Origin: Monarcha castaneiventris obscurior | Taxonomy: Eukaryota; Chordata; Aves; Passeriformes; Monarchidae | NCBI GenBank assembly: GCA_026261815.1 | Contig: JAMPIT010000481.1 | Location: 496,001-560,000, forward strand | Reading direction: 5' to 3' | DNA: 64,000 nucleotides | Part shown: piece by piece, positions 1 to 11,799 of the stretch | How the letters are laid out: each line of letters starts with the position of its first letter | Numbering within the stretch: position 1 is the stretch's first letter | Position numbers and translations under genes: made by a program | The notes under the pieces: model-generated | The model's database searches: none | What the model was told of the DNA's origin: nothing | Seen by the model: only the letters and a program-made list of their open reading frames with translations

Positions 1-588
1 GAGAGGCTGAGGGGCTGGAAGAATATATAACAAATATCCTGAGGGACCCTCATGAACTGCTTTTAATGCCCCTGTGCTCTGCTGCAGCTTTTCTGCCTGG
101 TTGGGAGTGCTGCCTGCAGGCAGGGAGGAACAGCAGGGCCACCCCCCAAGAGGTGCCATCTCCCAGGGATGCACTCGGTGTCACAGCCCTCCACCTGCCC
201 CTGTCCCGAGATACTCAGAGGACTCCCTGCCTTCCGAATTGGAAGTTTAATTATAGCAGATGGATATGATCTGCCAAGTGGAGCTGAACATTACATCCTC
301 ACACCCCAGCCCTCCAAACCCGGGGGTGCAGCCCAGCCCTGTGGCCAGCGGCTTTGAAGAATTGAAGAGCAAGAGCTCAGATTTCATCTCAAAGCCTTTG
401 TGGGTGGTGGAAGACTGCTCTGGTTTCAAAGGTCACCAGCTCCAAACATAGAACTAAAAGGCTCCATTGCCATCTCCAAGTGGGCACTTGACCAGCACTT
501 GTTGCATGGCATGAATGGGGATTTGTTCCTCGCACAGCCACGCTCAGCCCTGGCTTTGCATCCCGGCTCCAGGCGGGCCCTGGCTCAC
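1..588 (-). other. Part of DEPTOR-like intron 4
   Basis: Positions 588 and 587 are the donor GT of exon 4. I see no further DEPTOR-like exon, repeat or RNA here. Confidence 0.8.
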
Positions 589-767
589 CATGCTGAATGA
601 TCCCGTGCTCCAGCAGTGCCCGTCCCAGCTCCACCGCTTCCTGCCTGTTCTCCACTTCTCCCTCCTGAATGAGCCAGTCGATCATCTCAGAGCCCAGGAA
701 AGTCCTCTGGTACTTCACCGAGTTCTCCTCTCTCACCTTCAGGATTGACTCTTCCACGCTCACCAGC
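589..767 (-). CDS. DEPTOR-like: DEPTOR-like coding exon 4 (DEP domain 2 core)
   Basis: The exon is again 179 nt, with the same entry and exit phases as exon 2. It encodes LVSVEESILKVREENSVKYQ, then RTFLGSEMIDWLIQEGE, and ends HGIIQH plus the first base of valine before donor GTGAGC. RTF, the DWL-QEGE box and HGIIQHV are DEP2 hallmarks of DEPTOR. The next exon, expected to start with the rest of the valine codon, is not present in positions 1-588. Confidence 0.94.
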
Positions 768-3700
768 CTGGCACAGAGGTGGGACAAGGCTCCCGTGATG
801 CCAAACATCCCTGCCAGTCCCCACGGGAATGGCAGCCGGGTGAAGCAAGGCCGAGAGAAGCGGGCAAAGCATCGCAGCCAGCACATTCCTGCCGGGGAGC
901 AGCGGGAAGGGAGGGAGGAACACGGAGCTGCAGTCGGGCACCTTTGTAAATCTTCATCAGAGGCGAGGAAGCAGCTCCAGCAAAACCAGTTGGGCTGTGA
1001 CCTCAGCTAAAGATCACAGGGAAAGCCAAGCAAGCGGCTGAGCGTGGGTAGCACGTGGCAGAGAGTCCGAATGCACGGATAAGGTGGGATTCAGTCAGCA
1101 GGCGTTCCACTGGCAGCATGTGAGAGCTAAATCCAGCGTCTCCACGAGAGGGTGCAGCCGGCCCAGCCATGAGACTGCCGGGATGCTCTCCCCATCCCAC
1201 GGTCACTGCTGCGGATCCAGAGCGAAGTACAGGGATGCACTTCTGGCAAAGGGGCAGGGACGCACCCAAAATCACCACCCGCCTGGATAAAGGACCTCTC
1301 CTTCAGAGCCAGTCTGTGACTCTCCTTGCCAGAGTGGGAGGATGTAAAATGTGAAGAGGCTGTTAAAGGAAACTGGTCCAGAGAGCGGGCTGAACTCTGG
1401 AAAGTCAACACAAAGAAAACTAAACACTTGGAGGTGGAAGGAGTTTTCTCCACTCTCTGGGAATTAACTTTTCCATTACAAATTTTGCAAACAGGCTAAG
1501 GGAGGTGCAGCGACCCCAGGCCACGGGGGTCCTGAAAATCCCATACACTGCTGACTTTGATGGGACATAAGTCCTAATACAGCTGGTGGAAGCAGCTCAC
1601 ACGAGGAGGCTGGAAGAGCGCTGGGAATGTACCAGATCCCAGAACCTGCACTTGGGCTGGAGCCCCTGGAAGCATCCATGTGTTCACAGTAAGACTCCTG
1701 TCCCATCCCCAAGGGTGCTGGCTGTCCTGCAGCTGTGACAGGCCTCAGGAAGCAGCATTTCCCAGTGGGACAGCAGGGAGTGCAGAGGAGGAAAAGCAAA
1801 GCCAGTAGGAGCTGCGGCTCCCAGCTGCAGAGCACCAGCAGCCAGCACATCCAGCAGGGTGCAGTCCCAGTGCCCCAGAGCCAGGGAAGGACTCACGTAC
1901 TTCTCATAAAGGCTCTGCCCTCGCATGAACACCTTCACATCCTTACTGAGGGGGAAGGTCCCGTCATCCTTGCGGAAGCGGTAGAGCAGCTTGGCATCCT
2001 TGTAATCCGAGTGCTCGTCACAGACTGCAAGGACACAGGGCAGGGATGTCAGTCCATGAGGGACACACAGGGCTCACACTCAGCAGGATCTTGTCTCCAG
2101 GCTAAAAGCTGGGAGGGTTTCGTGCCGTGTCCTTCCCTGTGCCCCCTGTCCCATGGAACAATCAGCATCTGAGACCTCGTCCCCAAAAATTACCTGCTCA
2201 TGAATACCTGAAGCTCATGCTGGTGGGAGAGGTCAGTCCCAACGTGCAGACCTTGGGAAAGGTGGAGATGGGGTCTGAATTTTGTTCCAGACACTAAAAT
2301 AGTCATTAGAAGAAATAGGGCCTTTTTTTTTTTTTTCACTTAAGCATTGATGTTTGGATTTAGATTAAAAGGGGATGAACAGAATTGCCTCCATCAATTT
2401 TTTTGAAAAAGCTACAGCCACATGGAAGCAGACTTGGAGGACAGAGGAAAACAAACCACACTGCACTCAAACCCCCATAAAATCACCTCTGTCTGTCAAA
2501 AATGCTCATAAGCTAAAAAATAAAAAATGGCACAAACTTTTCCACACCATTTTGTGCCAACCCTGCCCAATTCATTTCCATGGCAAACTGACCTCAGGAG
2601 AAAATTTCCTTCAAAGTCAGGTGCAATACAACTGGAATAATTACATTTCTATGAAAAGCCTTGGATTCATCTTGGGGATGGGCACACAGGGTGTAAATGC
2701 CCATTTTTATAGTTCATGTAACCTTTGGCAGGTAAATATTTGGGATACAGTTGTGAGATAAACCTGCCTGAAACAGACTCCTAGACTACAAATACAAAAA
2801 AACCCCCTAAAACAAAGAAAAAACCCAGTCCAAAATACATAGTTCAGATCTTAAAAGTCAGCCTGCCTTCAGGTCCGCCCATGTGAAGCAAGAAGAAGAA
2901 AGTCAAGTGGTAAAAAAAAAACCCCAAACAACAAAAACCAGAATGAAGAATATGCCTGGAAAACAAAGAAAATTAGTCAAAGGGAAAAAGAAAAACCACA
3001 AATGTTTGCTCACTAAAGTGACATCATCCACTAGAGTGCAATTCAAAAGATTCAAGATACTTCTTGTGAAAATTTTAACACTTTTTCATCCATCCGAGCA
3101 GACCAGCAAAACCACATTCTCCTTCAGGTGAGCAGCAAAATGCCAAAACTTGTCAGATTATCTCGGGTTCATCATTCCTGCAGAGCAGCTGTCTCAGATG
3201 CAATCAGGACTCTAAAGCCTGTGACTCACCGAGCACGAGGGCAGGATGAGAAGGTTTTTTAACAGTGAAAGTTTGCAGCTTCGTAATTCCATGGAGCAAA
3301 TATCCCAAAGCCATTGCAGCTGGGAATAGAACATAAAACCCTACAGGACTGTGCCCATAGAAAACCAAAGCAGTTTTACTATTTAAAGACTGATTTCAAT
3401 GTGTTTCCAGTGTGTAATAGAACCAAAGCTCAAAGCACACCAGACAATTAAGAGGCAGCATGATGATCTGCATGAGATAATTATCTGGATGCCAGGGGAG
3501 AAGAGGGCAAACAGTGTAGCCAGACAATTGCCAAGCACCCAGAGCAGTGCTGCATTAGCTGGCAGCCCTCTTTCCACAGGACTAACAAAATTAATAGACA
3601 AAAAGCAAGTTGGAAAGTCAACTGCCGTGTCCTGCCAGGAATTACCACAGGAGCAGGAGGGACATGTCTTAATAAGCAATCAAAACAGTGCTGGTACCCA

Positions 3701-6700
3701 GTGCTGCACAGGTTTAATTAACTAATGGATTTGTTTGAAACTGTCAGCTGGAGAGATGGAAAAATAATCAGGTTTAAGTGTTAATGGTTAACTGAGAACT
3801 CCCTGCTTCAGCTTTTTGTGATAAAGCCCAGCAGCAGTTTATTCAAGGCAGTTTAATGTAAAGGGCATTACCCTCAGCAAGGAGCAGATGGCAACAGGGA
3901 GTGTTTGCATTGCAGCGGTCAAAGGCAGCTATTTTTGGACCCCAGAGAAGAGCGGGGAGGAGAGGGTTTGGTTTGGTGTGGTCGTCATCTGCTTCTGTCT
4001 CCTCAGCTACATCCTTGTGTGAGAAACCAGCCCCCAGCTCCAGGCTGCCACAGCTCCTGTCCCAGAGCCTTGGGAGCAAGAGAGCTCAGGCACAGCAATG
4101 GCAGAGGTGTCCCACGGCTATTTGACAGGCTGGGGCTTTTGTTCCTGGCTGGGCCTGAAAACCACATGGACAGAAATTGCTTTTTGCCCATCTGAAGCAC
4201 TTGTTTTCTGTTGTTACATCAGGACCAAGGGCTGGACCTTGGGGATTGCTCTGCAGTTCAGAGCTCAGTACGTGATCTGAGTTAATCCAAAACTCCTGAA
4301 AGTTCCAAAGAAATTTTAAAAAGAAAAAAACCCTGAATACTGCTAAGAGCTGGGCTTGGGCCTCAAGCTGCTTTTTCTCCATACCTCCTTTTTTCCTTCC
4401 TTTTTTTTTTTGTTTTTAATTAGGTTCCACAGACAAGCCTTTGTAATGGCAGCACACACTGAAATCCCAAGGCAGGCTTTCCTACAGGATTGCTGCAGCT
4501 CCAGGTCCACAGGTGTCAGATTAAATTTTCCTTGGAGTGATGTAGACTCCACAGCCCTATTTGTCACAGCATGGGGAAACTAAGGAATACTGGGGTCTTA
4601 TGGTAAGAAAATGAATTTCCCTGAAGATGTGAAGCGTGTGCTGTAATTCAGCCTCCATTTCTGTGTGGCACAAACATGAGCCAGAGCAGCTTCTATACAA
4701 ACATCCCCCTGGCTGGATACAGGGATGCAGGTCAGGAATACAGGTCAGGTGCTACTGAGCTTGCTTTGAAAGAGGAGACACTTTAGATGTCATTTTCACA
4801 GTGCCCAGCCCAAGCCCTTCTCTGGCAGGCAGGGAGCTGGCACATCCCCCACAGTAAAGCAGCTCCACACCAATCCAGCCCCATCCAACCTCTCCCAGCT
4901 TCTCCAGGAGCCCTCATCCCTGGCAGGAGGGCAGACAGGGACCTGGCCACGTTCCTGTGTGCCGGGCTGAGGGACACACGGGGTGAGCAGCCACACAGCC
5001 CCCGCCCTGGGGGTGGCAGGGACGCCCACACACCGTGGTGGATGATGTAGTGATCCATCAGCTTCTGCATGAGGCGGATGCCGGTCTCGCGGTCGGGCGC
5101 TTCCTTGTGGTCGATGAGCCAGTCCGTGAGCTCCTTGGCCACGAAGCAGTTCGGGTACGTCCGCAGGTGGTACCGCCTGTCCTTGATCAGCTTCCCATCG
5201 TGGAGCCGGAGCCTGGGGGGAAAGGCAGCCACTGAGCACAGCTGGGCTCACAGGGGACCTTGGGTCTGATGGCCCAGATTTGTATGGAGAGAGCACCCTG
5301 CATGAGCTGGGACTTGTGCCCAGCACTCAGGGACTGATAAATTCAACCAAACCCCTTAGCATTGCCAGACTGCACCAGTCAATCCCAAGGAGCCTCTCCA
5401 GCATCCCCTTCTCTCCTCCTGCCACCACTCAGGTTGCCTGAGCAGGCAGTCTGACCCATATGTAGCTTTTTGTTCTAAACAAGCCTCTAAAACCCACAGC
5501 AGCCAAGCAAAAGGGGTGAAGAGGGGACAAAACTCAGAAAAAAAATAGCAGTACACGTATTTATTATGTTGGCATGATTCTGTGTCCAGTTCTCCTTCCC
5601 TGTGGCCATGACAGCAGGAATAAAGCTGCCCCCAGGACAGAGGCTTACTCAGAACTCCAGGTGAGAGCAGTAACAGGAGCCCTCCTTTTTTCTGTCCAAG
5701 CAATGAATGCCAGGTGGATCCCATCACTGCCTAATCCACTAACCCACAGCAACAGTGGACCACAGTCCTGACAGTTTCTGGTTCCAGCTGGGACTGACTG
5801 GGACAGAGCTTCCCCAAACAACAACCTTCCTACCCCCAAAAACCCTGCTGGCATGGCTGGTCTGTGGCTCTGATGGAAAGAGATACGGGGGAGGGTTACT
5901 CAGGTGAGCATGGCTTTGACTTTCAAAAGGACCTTAACAACTGAGCGAGGCACAGAGCTCCTCTGTGTTCCAGCCAAAGCCAGCCCAGTTTGGCAGGAGA
6001 TCTGTCCAGGGCCCAAACTTTTGCCCTGTAGCCATGACCGTTCCCAAAACACCAGCGCTGGAAAATGCCCGGTGTGTGCAGCAGGCTCTGAAGGGAGATG
6101 TTAATTAAACATCTCTGTAACTCCAGGATGGTTTTCGTTTCAAATTATTCATCGCAATTTCCAGTTTTGCCCCGGGCCAGTGAGTTTTACTAAGGCATTA
6201 AACACCGCAGCCTTTCGTTATTTCATGTCTCAAGTTCTTTTGGTTTTTTTTGGAAAAGTTATGCCTGTTGGACAACACTTTTAGGTACCTCACAAGAAGT
6301 TTGAATACCCTAAAAAACTATCAACTAATAGTGGATTATCTTATATTGGAGGATTTACAAATACTAAGTTCCTAAAAGTTTTACCATAGAACATTTTGTT
6401 AGGGGAATAATTAGCAATTGATTGTTGTAATTGATGCTGAGAAGTTGACAGAAGTTTTCAGGCCTTCCTGCTAATTAAAACACTAAAGATTCATGCAGAA
6501 CCAGCTCCTGGCCTTGCCTTGCACAGACCTCCCCCCAGTCCTGAGGTCCATATCCAAGATTTCCCTCTTTACCTGGGAGGCTCATTTCCACATGTGACCA
6601 GCACTCGTTCTGCAGATGGAATTTACCCAAACAGAACAGTCCTCAGACAGCTGCCTTGCTATTTTTAGAGGTTTTGTCTTTTTTCTTCCTTTATTTCATG

Positions 6701-9700
6701 GTCCACTGTCAAAATGCAACCAGACACAGTCAGCAGTGACTGCAAACAGAGGCTCCCCACCTATGAGGGAAGATGCAGCCAATTTTTGTTTTCTCTCCTT
6801 CTCAATCAGCAAGTGGGAAGGCACTTTAGAGGAATGTTTGGTAAAGATAAGAAATGTTCCAAGAGTGCTCTGTTGCCATCAAGAGTCTGCAGGACTCCAT
6901 AAAGAACAACAAAAATATATATATATATATTTACACTCACACACACACCCTGTACATACAATAACACATGGACCATAATCACACAAGGCCTGAATAGAAA
7001 CTGGTTGGGTGAACACTATTTTCCCCTGCTTTATTCCCTTTTTTAAATCATGTTTCAGAATACAGAAAACAATGCACCGATTTTGAAGGAGAAAAGTAAA
7101 ATAAATTAAAATTTTTAGCAAGCAATGCTGCTAAAGCCTAAGATTTAAACATTTAAAAATACACTTGTTCTGAAAATATTCTACTGGGGGCAATTGCCAG
7201 CACAGGAATTCAGTGGTGTTTCAGCACCTCTGGAGTAGCAGCATCTTGGACCTGGTTTAAGCCTGTGACAAGTTTTCCCTCTGTCCTGCAGACCCAGGGC
7301 AGCGGAAGAGGTTCGGCTCGAGTGTCCTTGTGGACTTTTCACTTTCCCCTTGTTTACTGTTTCCTGTCAACCCTGAAGACACCAACTTTGTCCTTCAGCA
7401 CAGGATGTAAGAGCTGATGTGAGTGTGATGTTACAAAAACAAAGCTGGTGAAACCATGAGTGGGTTCCAATCGTGCTTCCAGATAAAAATGATTAAGGAA
7501 ATATATAATAATATGCAATATTATGAGTTTTCTAGATGGCAAAATCTACCCTGTGGACATATTACTTCTTCAAAAGGATAAAAAAAAAAAAGAAAAAGGC
7601 AGAATAAAGTCAGGATAAAACACTTGCTGGAACGTGAGAATGGGCTCTTACGAAACACTCCTGGCTTGGCAGTCGGAGCCTCCACGTGCGTTTGCTTTGG
7701 GTAGCTTGTGTTGGGTAAGCAAATTGTTTCTTTGTCAAGGTCACTACAAAGCCATCATTATTCACCCCGGGTAACCTTGTTGAAAGGGACATCCAAACAG
7801 AAGAGGAATAAACTCTCCCTCACCCCCCACGTAAACAGACCTTGAGCATCTCAAATGACAAGGTGGATCTTTCAAGGATATTAATCCAGTTCATCCTCAC
7901 AGCAGCTAAGAACAAATGAGTGGCCTTGGAAACATGCATCATCCAAAAGACCTTTTCTGTTCCTATCTTCACAGGGAAAAAGAAACCCAACAAATTTTAA
8001 AAATCCCCAAACAATAAAGTGCTCACTAAAAGGCAGCAACAGACACAGGAGCATTTCTGCAAAGCAGCTGCTGCTGGAGAGACCAAAGAGCTGCTGCATC
8101 CAGGCCAAAGAACTGCTGCAAACAGGCTCAGCAAACCCCAGTTTGCATCACCCTCAGTCTGAAAAAGCACCAGTATGTCTGCGGAGAAGGGAGGGCTCTG
8201 CATGCCTGTGACAGCCCAAAGTGGTACGGAGATCTTTTATTTCCCTTATATTTAAACAGAAGTATAGGAAGACTTAAATCTCAAAAAGAAATCGCAGGAA
8301 GCACAATTCTACTTCCCAGTCCTCCCTTTCACCAGTGCTAGAAATTTAATAATTAGCTTTTTAAGGTCATTCTGACCATGAAGTCTCATCTTTGAATAAC
8401 ACTCACTGCAGTGCCCCATGATCCCTCAAGGAAGTCATGCTCACTACAAGAGATCCAAGTCCAACAGAGAACCACCAGACCTCCTGCAGATAAATGACTT
8501 TTGGGCAAGAATACAAATTTTGGCACGTTTAGCTACACACCTTAAAGTGAGCCCAACTTCCAGAGCACCAAAATAATGAGCACTTTATTTATCAGCATCA
8601 CAGCTGGAGTATCAAAATAAAACTGTTGTCACCTCTGAAAGTTTTGGACAGTGGCAGAAATTGCAATTTTATTCTTTGCAGGAAAAAATCTTCCTTCTCC
8701 TCTCACTTTTTCTGTGCAAGACATAAATTTACTGAGTATATTTAATGTTTAAGAGTGATTAATGCAGCTTACCAGAGCTATTAGAGCACAGCTGCTTCTC
8801 TTGACCATGGGAATACCCAGACAAGAGTACACCAGGGCTTGTCCCTACTTGAGGAACTCTGATTACAGCAGGGTGTGAATGCAAAGCGAGGAAGCTGTTC
8901 CAGGATCTCTCTGTGTAGATAAGCCATTTGTTGCAATTAGAAGTGACTAATTGGGCCTCTCTTCCAGAATGCCACCCAGGAATACACAACGCCCAGTAAA
9001 ATCAATGTGATTTTCATGCAAGTTTTTATGTCTGACACAAGAGGAATGACAGCAGACGTGAGGAACGAGCCCGAGCCAGCAGCCCTCTCAAACTCAAGGC
9101 CAAAATATCAGTGAAAATTTTATCTTCATCTTTTTAGTGGAAAGAGAATACAGAATTATTTTTCCTCCCCCCTGAAGCAGGCAGCCGTTGAAGCAGAGGG
9201 ACCCTGGCAGACAGGCAAACCCAAACCACAGCAGCCAATCTCCCAGCAATTCCTGCAGGATCCGCTTCATTCCCGGCCATCCGCACGGAGCCTTCCCTCA
9301 GCCCTCACTCGTGCAGCTATTCCTGGCTGGGAAACCCATCCTGACACTGAACAGACTCGCCCCTCTGGCCAAGCCAAACTCTGAGGCATTTGCAAACTTG
9401 CTGGGAAGCCAGAGAACTGCAAAGATGGAGCAAAGGTTTGTTTGATTTAATGTAATAGTGGGGAGGCAGGGCAGGAAGCGGGGAGCAGGGAAAAACAAAT
9501 GTTTGATGTTTCGTGTGGATACAGCAGCGTTATTTGCTGATGGAGGTTCGCCGAGGCAGGGCAGCTGCAGGGCTCCTTTCCATGCCTCTGTATTCCACAT
9601 CTGGGCAAAAGGGGAGGACAACGTGGGCATTCAGCCCTGTCCAGCTGCTGCTGTCTGAGACACCACCCAGCCTCTCTGCCTCAGTTTCCCCACTGCTCTC

Positions 9701-11484
9701 CAGCGGCCATCTAGGTCCCAGGAGATTGATACCACTGACTCCTTACCTGCCAGGCTGTGAGATCCCCAAAATACAAGAGAGAAATTGAAACTCTCAGTGT
9801 GTTCTGCCTCACTCAGTTCTTCTTCCAGCCAGAGGTTCAGTAGAAGGAGCAGCCCAGCTCCGGGCTGGTGTCCATCTCCTTGTCCTCCTCAGGTTTTACA
9901 CCAACAGCTCCTTCCCATCCTTCAGCACTGGGAACAGGCTCCTGCCCAGACCAAAGCAGAAGGATGCTGCTTTTGCTGTGTGCTGTGTGCCTGGCCCCAG
10001 CAAAACAACCCTCCTCTCCCTCACTGTGAGCTCTCAGATTTTGGGAGCTCCCTAAACCAAGAAACTTTAAGGCACTGCAGTTCTAGGGGGAAAAAGTAAA
10101 GTAAAGAAGAAAAAAAAAAAGATGGATAGATGGATGTCCCCAAAACTACATGAATTTTGTGGTTTCTATTCAATGTCAGCCCAGTGTGCAGGGTACTGGA
10201 AGAGTTCTGTTCACAGCCAAATTTACTGTATCCCCTTCTCGTGCTTACAGTCACAATCACCAAATGGTCCAGGGGCTGATCTGCTCCTGTCCTGCAGCAG
10301 GTACGGGGAAGTCACATCGCTCCCCACACGTGGAACAGTTTCACAGCTTGGTTATTTTATTTCCTCTCTGAATGCCTGACCCCTTCCTGGCCCAGGCTAT
10401 GGGGCTCAACTTAAACCTCAGTCACTCCAGATGAGTAAAATACTGGAAATATAAATATGAATAAACCTGCTCTGTCCCTTGGCTGTATTTTCAAGATGGG
10501 GCCCCAGTCCTTAGCTGGAAGTTATCAATCCTCTATACAGTACAAATAGTAAAGTTAAAGCTAACAGTGCTCACTGAGAATGGACAACATACCTACACCA
10601 AGCTAGTTTTAGGGATCTGAGGATAGCACACTCAGGCTCTGGGCTAGTCACATTATCCAGGATGTATTTCCTAGTTTCCACCCTCATTTCAAAACAAACC
10701 AGAATGGCTCCAGATACAAACAAGCAAACTCTGCTCTAGAGCTAGGAAAGCCCCAGTCACATGCTTGGAAGCAAGGAGAAGATTCTGACCCCAGGTACAC
10801 AAGGAACACATTTTCTCAGCCACACATAGCATAGGAGAATGGATTTCTGTCTCCATAAGAAGAAAACCGTCAGAAGCTGCTGAAGAACTGGGACTGCAAA
10901 CCAGCAGAAGTTTCCAAAAGAGACTTTCAGGAAATGGAAGATTCCATTCGGGCACATGGCACCCATGGAATGCTCTTCCAAGTCACCCCAAAAGTCCGAG
11001 CATCCCCAGAAATGCTGCTGTCCTCATCCAGCCAGGGATCAGGGACCTTGTGGGGGCTGCTCAGTGCCACCATACCACTCTCTGTGCTTGGGGAAAGGTG
11101 GAAATGGACAAAAAAATCTGTTGCCATCTAAACTCGCTCATCAGTCCCCTGGCACCTGGGAGTGAAGGGCAGCAGACGCCAGAGAGGAGCAGCAGGACAA
11201 GGTATAACAGGAAAGGACCTGGTTCGCCAGTCTGGTGGGTGTAGGAAGGACCAGCAGGTACCGGGGAAGGGGCTACCAGCACCTGGGGGAAGGAGCTTGC
11301 TCAAGGATAAAGCTTTGAGCCTGCTGCTAACGGGACACAACCCAGACCCCCGGGTACAGCCCTGCTCCGGGCTGCGGGAGGACGCCGGCACCTCCTACCT
11401 CAGCTGCTCTCCAGCAATCATCACCTCAGCCCTGTAGTGGTGCTCCGTGGCTCTCTTCTTGAGGCTGCTGCTCAGGCTCTCCAT
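589..11484 (-). CDS. DEPTOR-like: DEPTOR-like mTOR-interacting DEP-domain protein, 5' part (exons 1-4, incomplete)
   Basis: Four exons join in frame on the minus strand: 11399-11484, 5034-5212, 1901-2024 and 589-767. They give about 190 residues, and the gene then runs off the left edge. The order is a short basic N-terminus, DEP domain 1 (about residues 24-107), a linker with the conserved FMRGQ-LYEK stretch, and DEP domain 2 (from about residue 134). DEPTOR is known to bind mTOR through a C-terminal PDZ region and to inhibit mTORC1 and mTORC2; its DEP tandem contributes lipid and mTOR contacts. The PDZ part would lie outside the window. Splice-split codons restore the family motifs GEQLRLRLH, IIHHVCDEH and LYEKL exactly. 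The N-terminus is about 12 residues shorter than human DEPTOR. DEP2 is clearly more diverged from human DEPTOR than DEP1, and the ARFGAP1/NKAIN4 neighbourhood is not that of DEPTOR, so I call it a paralogue. Membership of the family is near certain; function is inferred from DEPTOR. Confidence 0.93.
768..1900 (-). other. DEPTOR-like intron 3 (1,133 bp)
   Basis: This is a GT-AG intron between the DEP1-end exon and the DEP2 exon. It is moderately GC-rich, without recognisable repeats. Short ORFs here show no family resemblance. Confidence 0.85.
1901..2024 (-). CDS. DEPTOR-like: DEPTOR-like coding exon 3 (end of DEP1 and linker)
   Basis: The exon is 124 nt: TC (completing valine), 40 codons, then AA of a split lysine codon. 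It reads CDEHSDYKDAKLLYRFRK, then DDGTFPLSKDVKVFMRGQ and SLYE. The donor used is AA|GTACGT. A stronger-looking GTGAGT lies 4 nt downstream, but only the first choice restores LYEKL and the phase of exon 4. Confidence 0.94.
2025..5033 (-). other. DEPTOR-like intron 2 (3,009 bp)
   Basis: This is a GT-AG intron. It holds a poly-T run near 2320-2336 and a purine-rich stretch at about 2880-3000. I see no exon or clear mobile element. Confidence 0.85.
5034..5212 (-). CDS. DEPTOR-like: DEPTOR-like coding exon 2 (DEP domain 1 core)
   Basis: The exon is 179 nt. It begins after a C-rich acceptor with the last base of a split arginine codon (AG|G) and ends with the first base of a valine codon (G|TC) before donor GTGTGT. 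The protein runs from LRLHDGKLIKDRR through YPNCFVAKELTDWL to HYIIHH. These are the most conserved DEP1 segments of DEPTOR. No stop or frameshift is present, and conservative changes from human DEPTOR suggest a functional gene. Confidence 0.95.
5213..11398 (-). other. DEPTOR-like intron 1 (6,186 bp)
   Basis: This is a long first intron with donor GTAGGA after exon 1 and a C-rich acceptor before exon 2. It is mostly AT-rich non-coding sequence and includes the dinucleotide microsatellite near 6.9 kb. Nothing else stands out. Confidence 0.85.
6911..6950. repeat. Compound (AT)n-(AC)n microsatellite
   Basis: A run of about nine AT units is followed within a few bases by about seven CA units, inside intron 1 of the DEPTOR-like gene. 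It is probably polymorphic. Confidence 0.9.
11399..11484 (-). CDS. DEPTOR-like: DEPTOR-like coding exon 1 (start codon)
   Basis: This exon encodes 28 residues plus two bases of an arginine codon. The first in-frame ATG is at 11484 and begins MESLSSSLKK. The exon ends in GEQL-AG followed by the donor GTAGGA. The GEQL match to DEPTOR fixes the frame. The frame stays open upstream to about 11850 but holds no other ATG, so the 11484 start is preferred. An out-of-frame upstream ATG in a fair context (11515) opens an overlapping short ORF ending at 11426, which could lower translation if it lies in the transcript. Confidence 0.88.
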
Positions 11485-11535
11485 GCCGGGCTGGCGGGGG
11501 GGAGATGCTCCCCATGGGATGCGGAGGGGGAAGGT

Positions 11536-11583
11536 GCTGGTCCCGGCGCTGGTCCCGGCGCTGGTCCCGGCGCTGGTCCCGGT
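11536..11583. repeat. 12-bp GC-rich minisatellite, four copies
   Basis: The unit GCTGGTCCCGGC is repeated four times; the last copy has one change at its end. It lies 52-99 bp upstream of the DEPTOR-like ATG. Because 12 is a multiple of 3, it is open in every frame. In the frame of the downstream ATG it reads as a GTSA repeat. Confidence 0.95.
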
Positions 11584-11799
11584 GCGGCCCCGCCGCAGGT
11601 GAGGCAGCCCGGAGCTGCTGACTCCGGCTCCACGCCTCGGCTTCGCTCCCGGCCGGCTCCGGAGGAGGAGCCTGCTGCAATCTGAGCCCGGCTCTGCCGC
11701 CTGCTCGCCCAGCCGGGAGGGCGGCCGGGATGCTCCCCGCGGGCTGGGACAGTGTCCCCTCTGCCGGGGGATGACTCCGGCAGGCTCCGGGCACACACG

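Larger units (their letters stand above)
11330..11790 (-). promoter_or_regulatory. DEPTOR-like: GC-rich promoter region of the DEPTOR-like gene
   Basis: CpG-rich sequence surrounds and precedes the first coding exon. No TATA box is evident, as is usual for CpG-island promoters. It contains a 12-bp minisatellite between the start codon and the probable transcription start. Island limits are judged by eye. Confidence 0.6.

Noticed and set aside
1891..1900. Alternative donor GTGAGT, 4 nt downstream, for DEPTOR-like exon 3
   Set aside because: Using it would break the frame with exon 4. The AA|GTACGT donor restores the conserved LYEKL motif.
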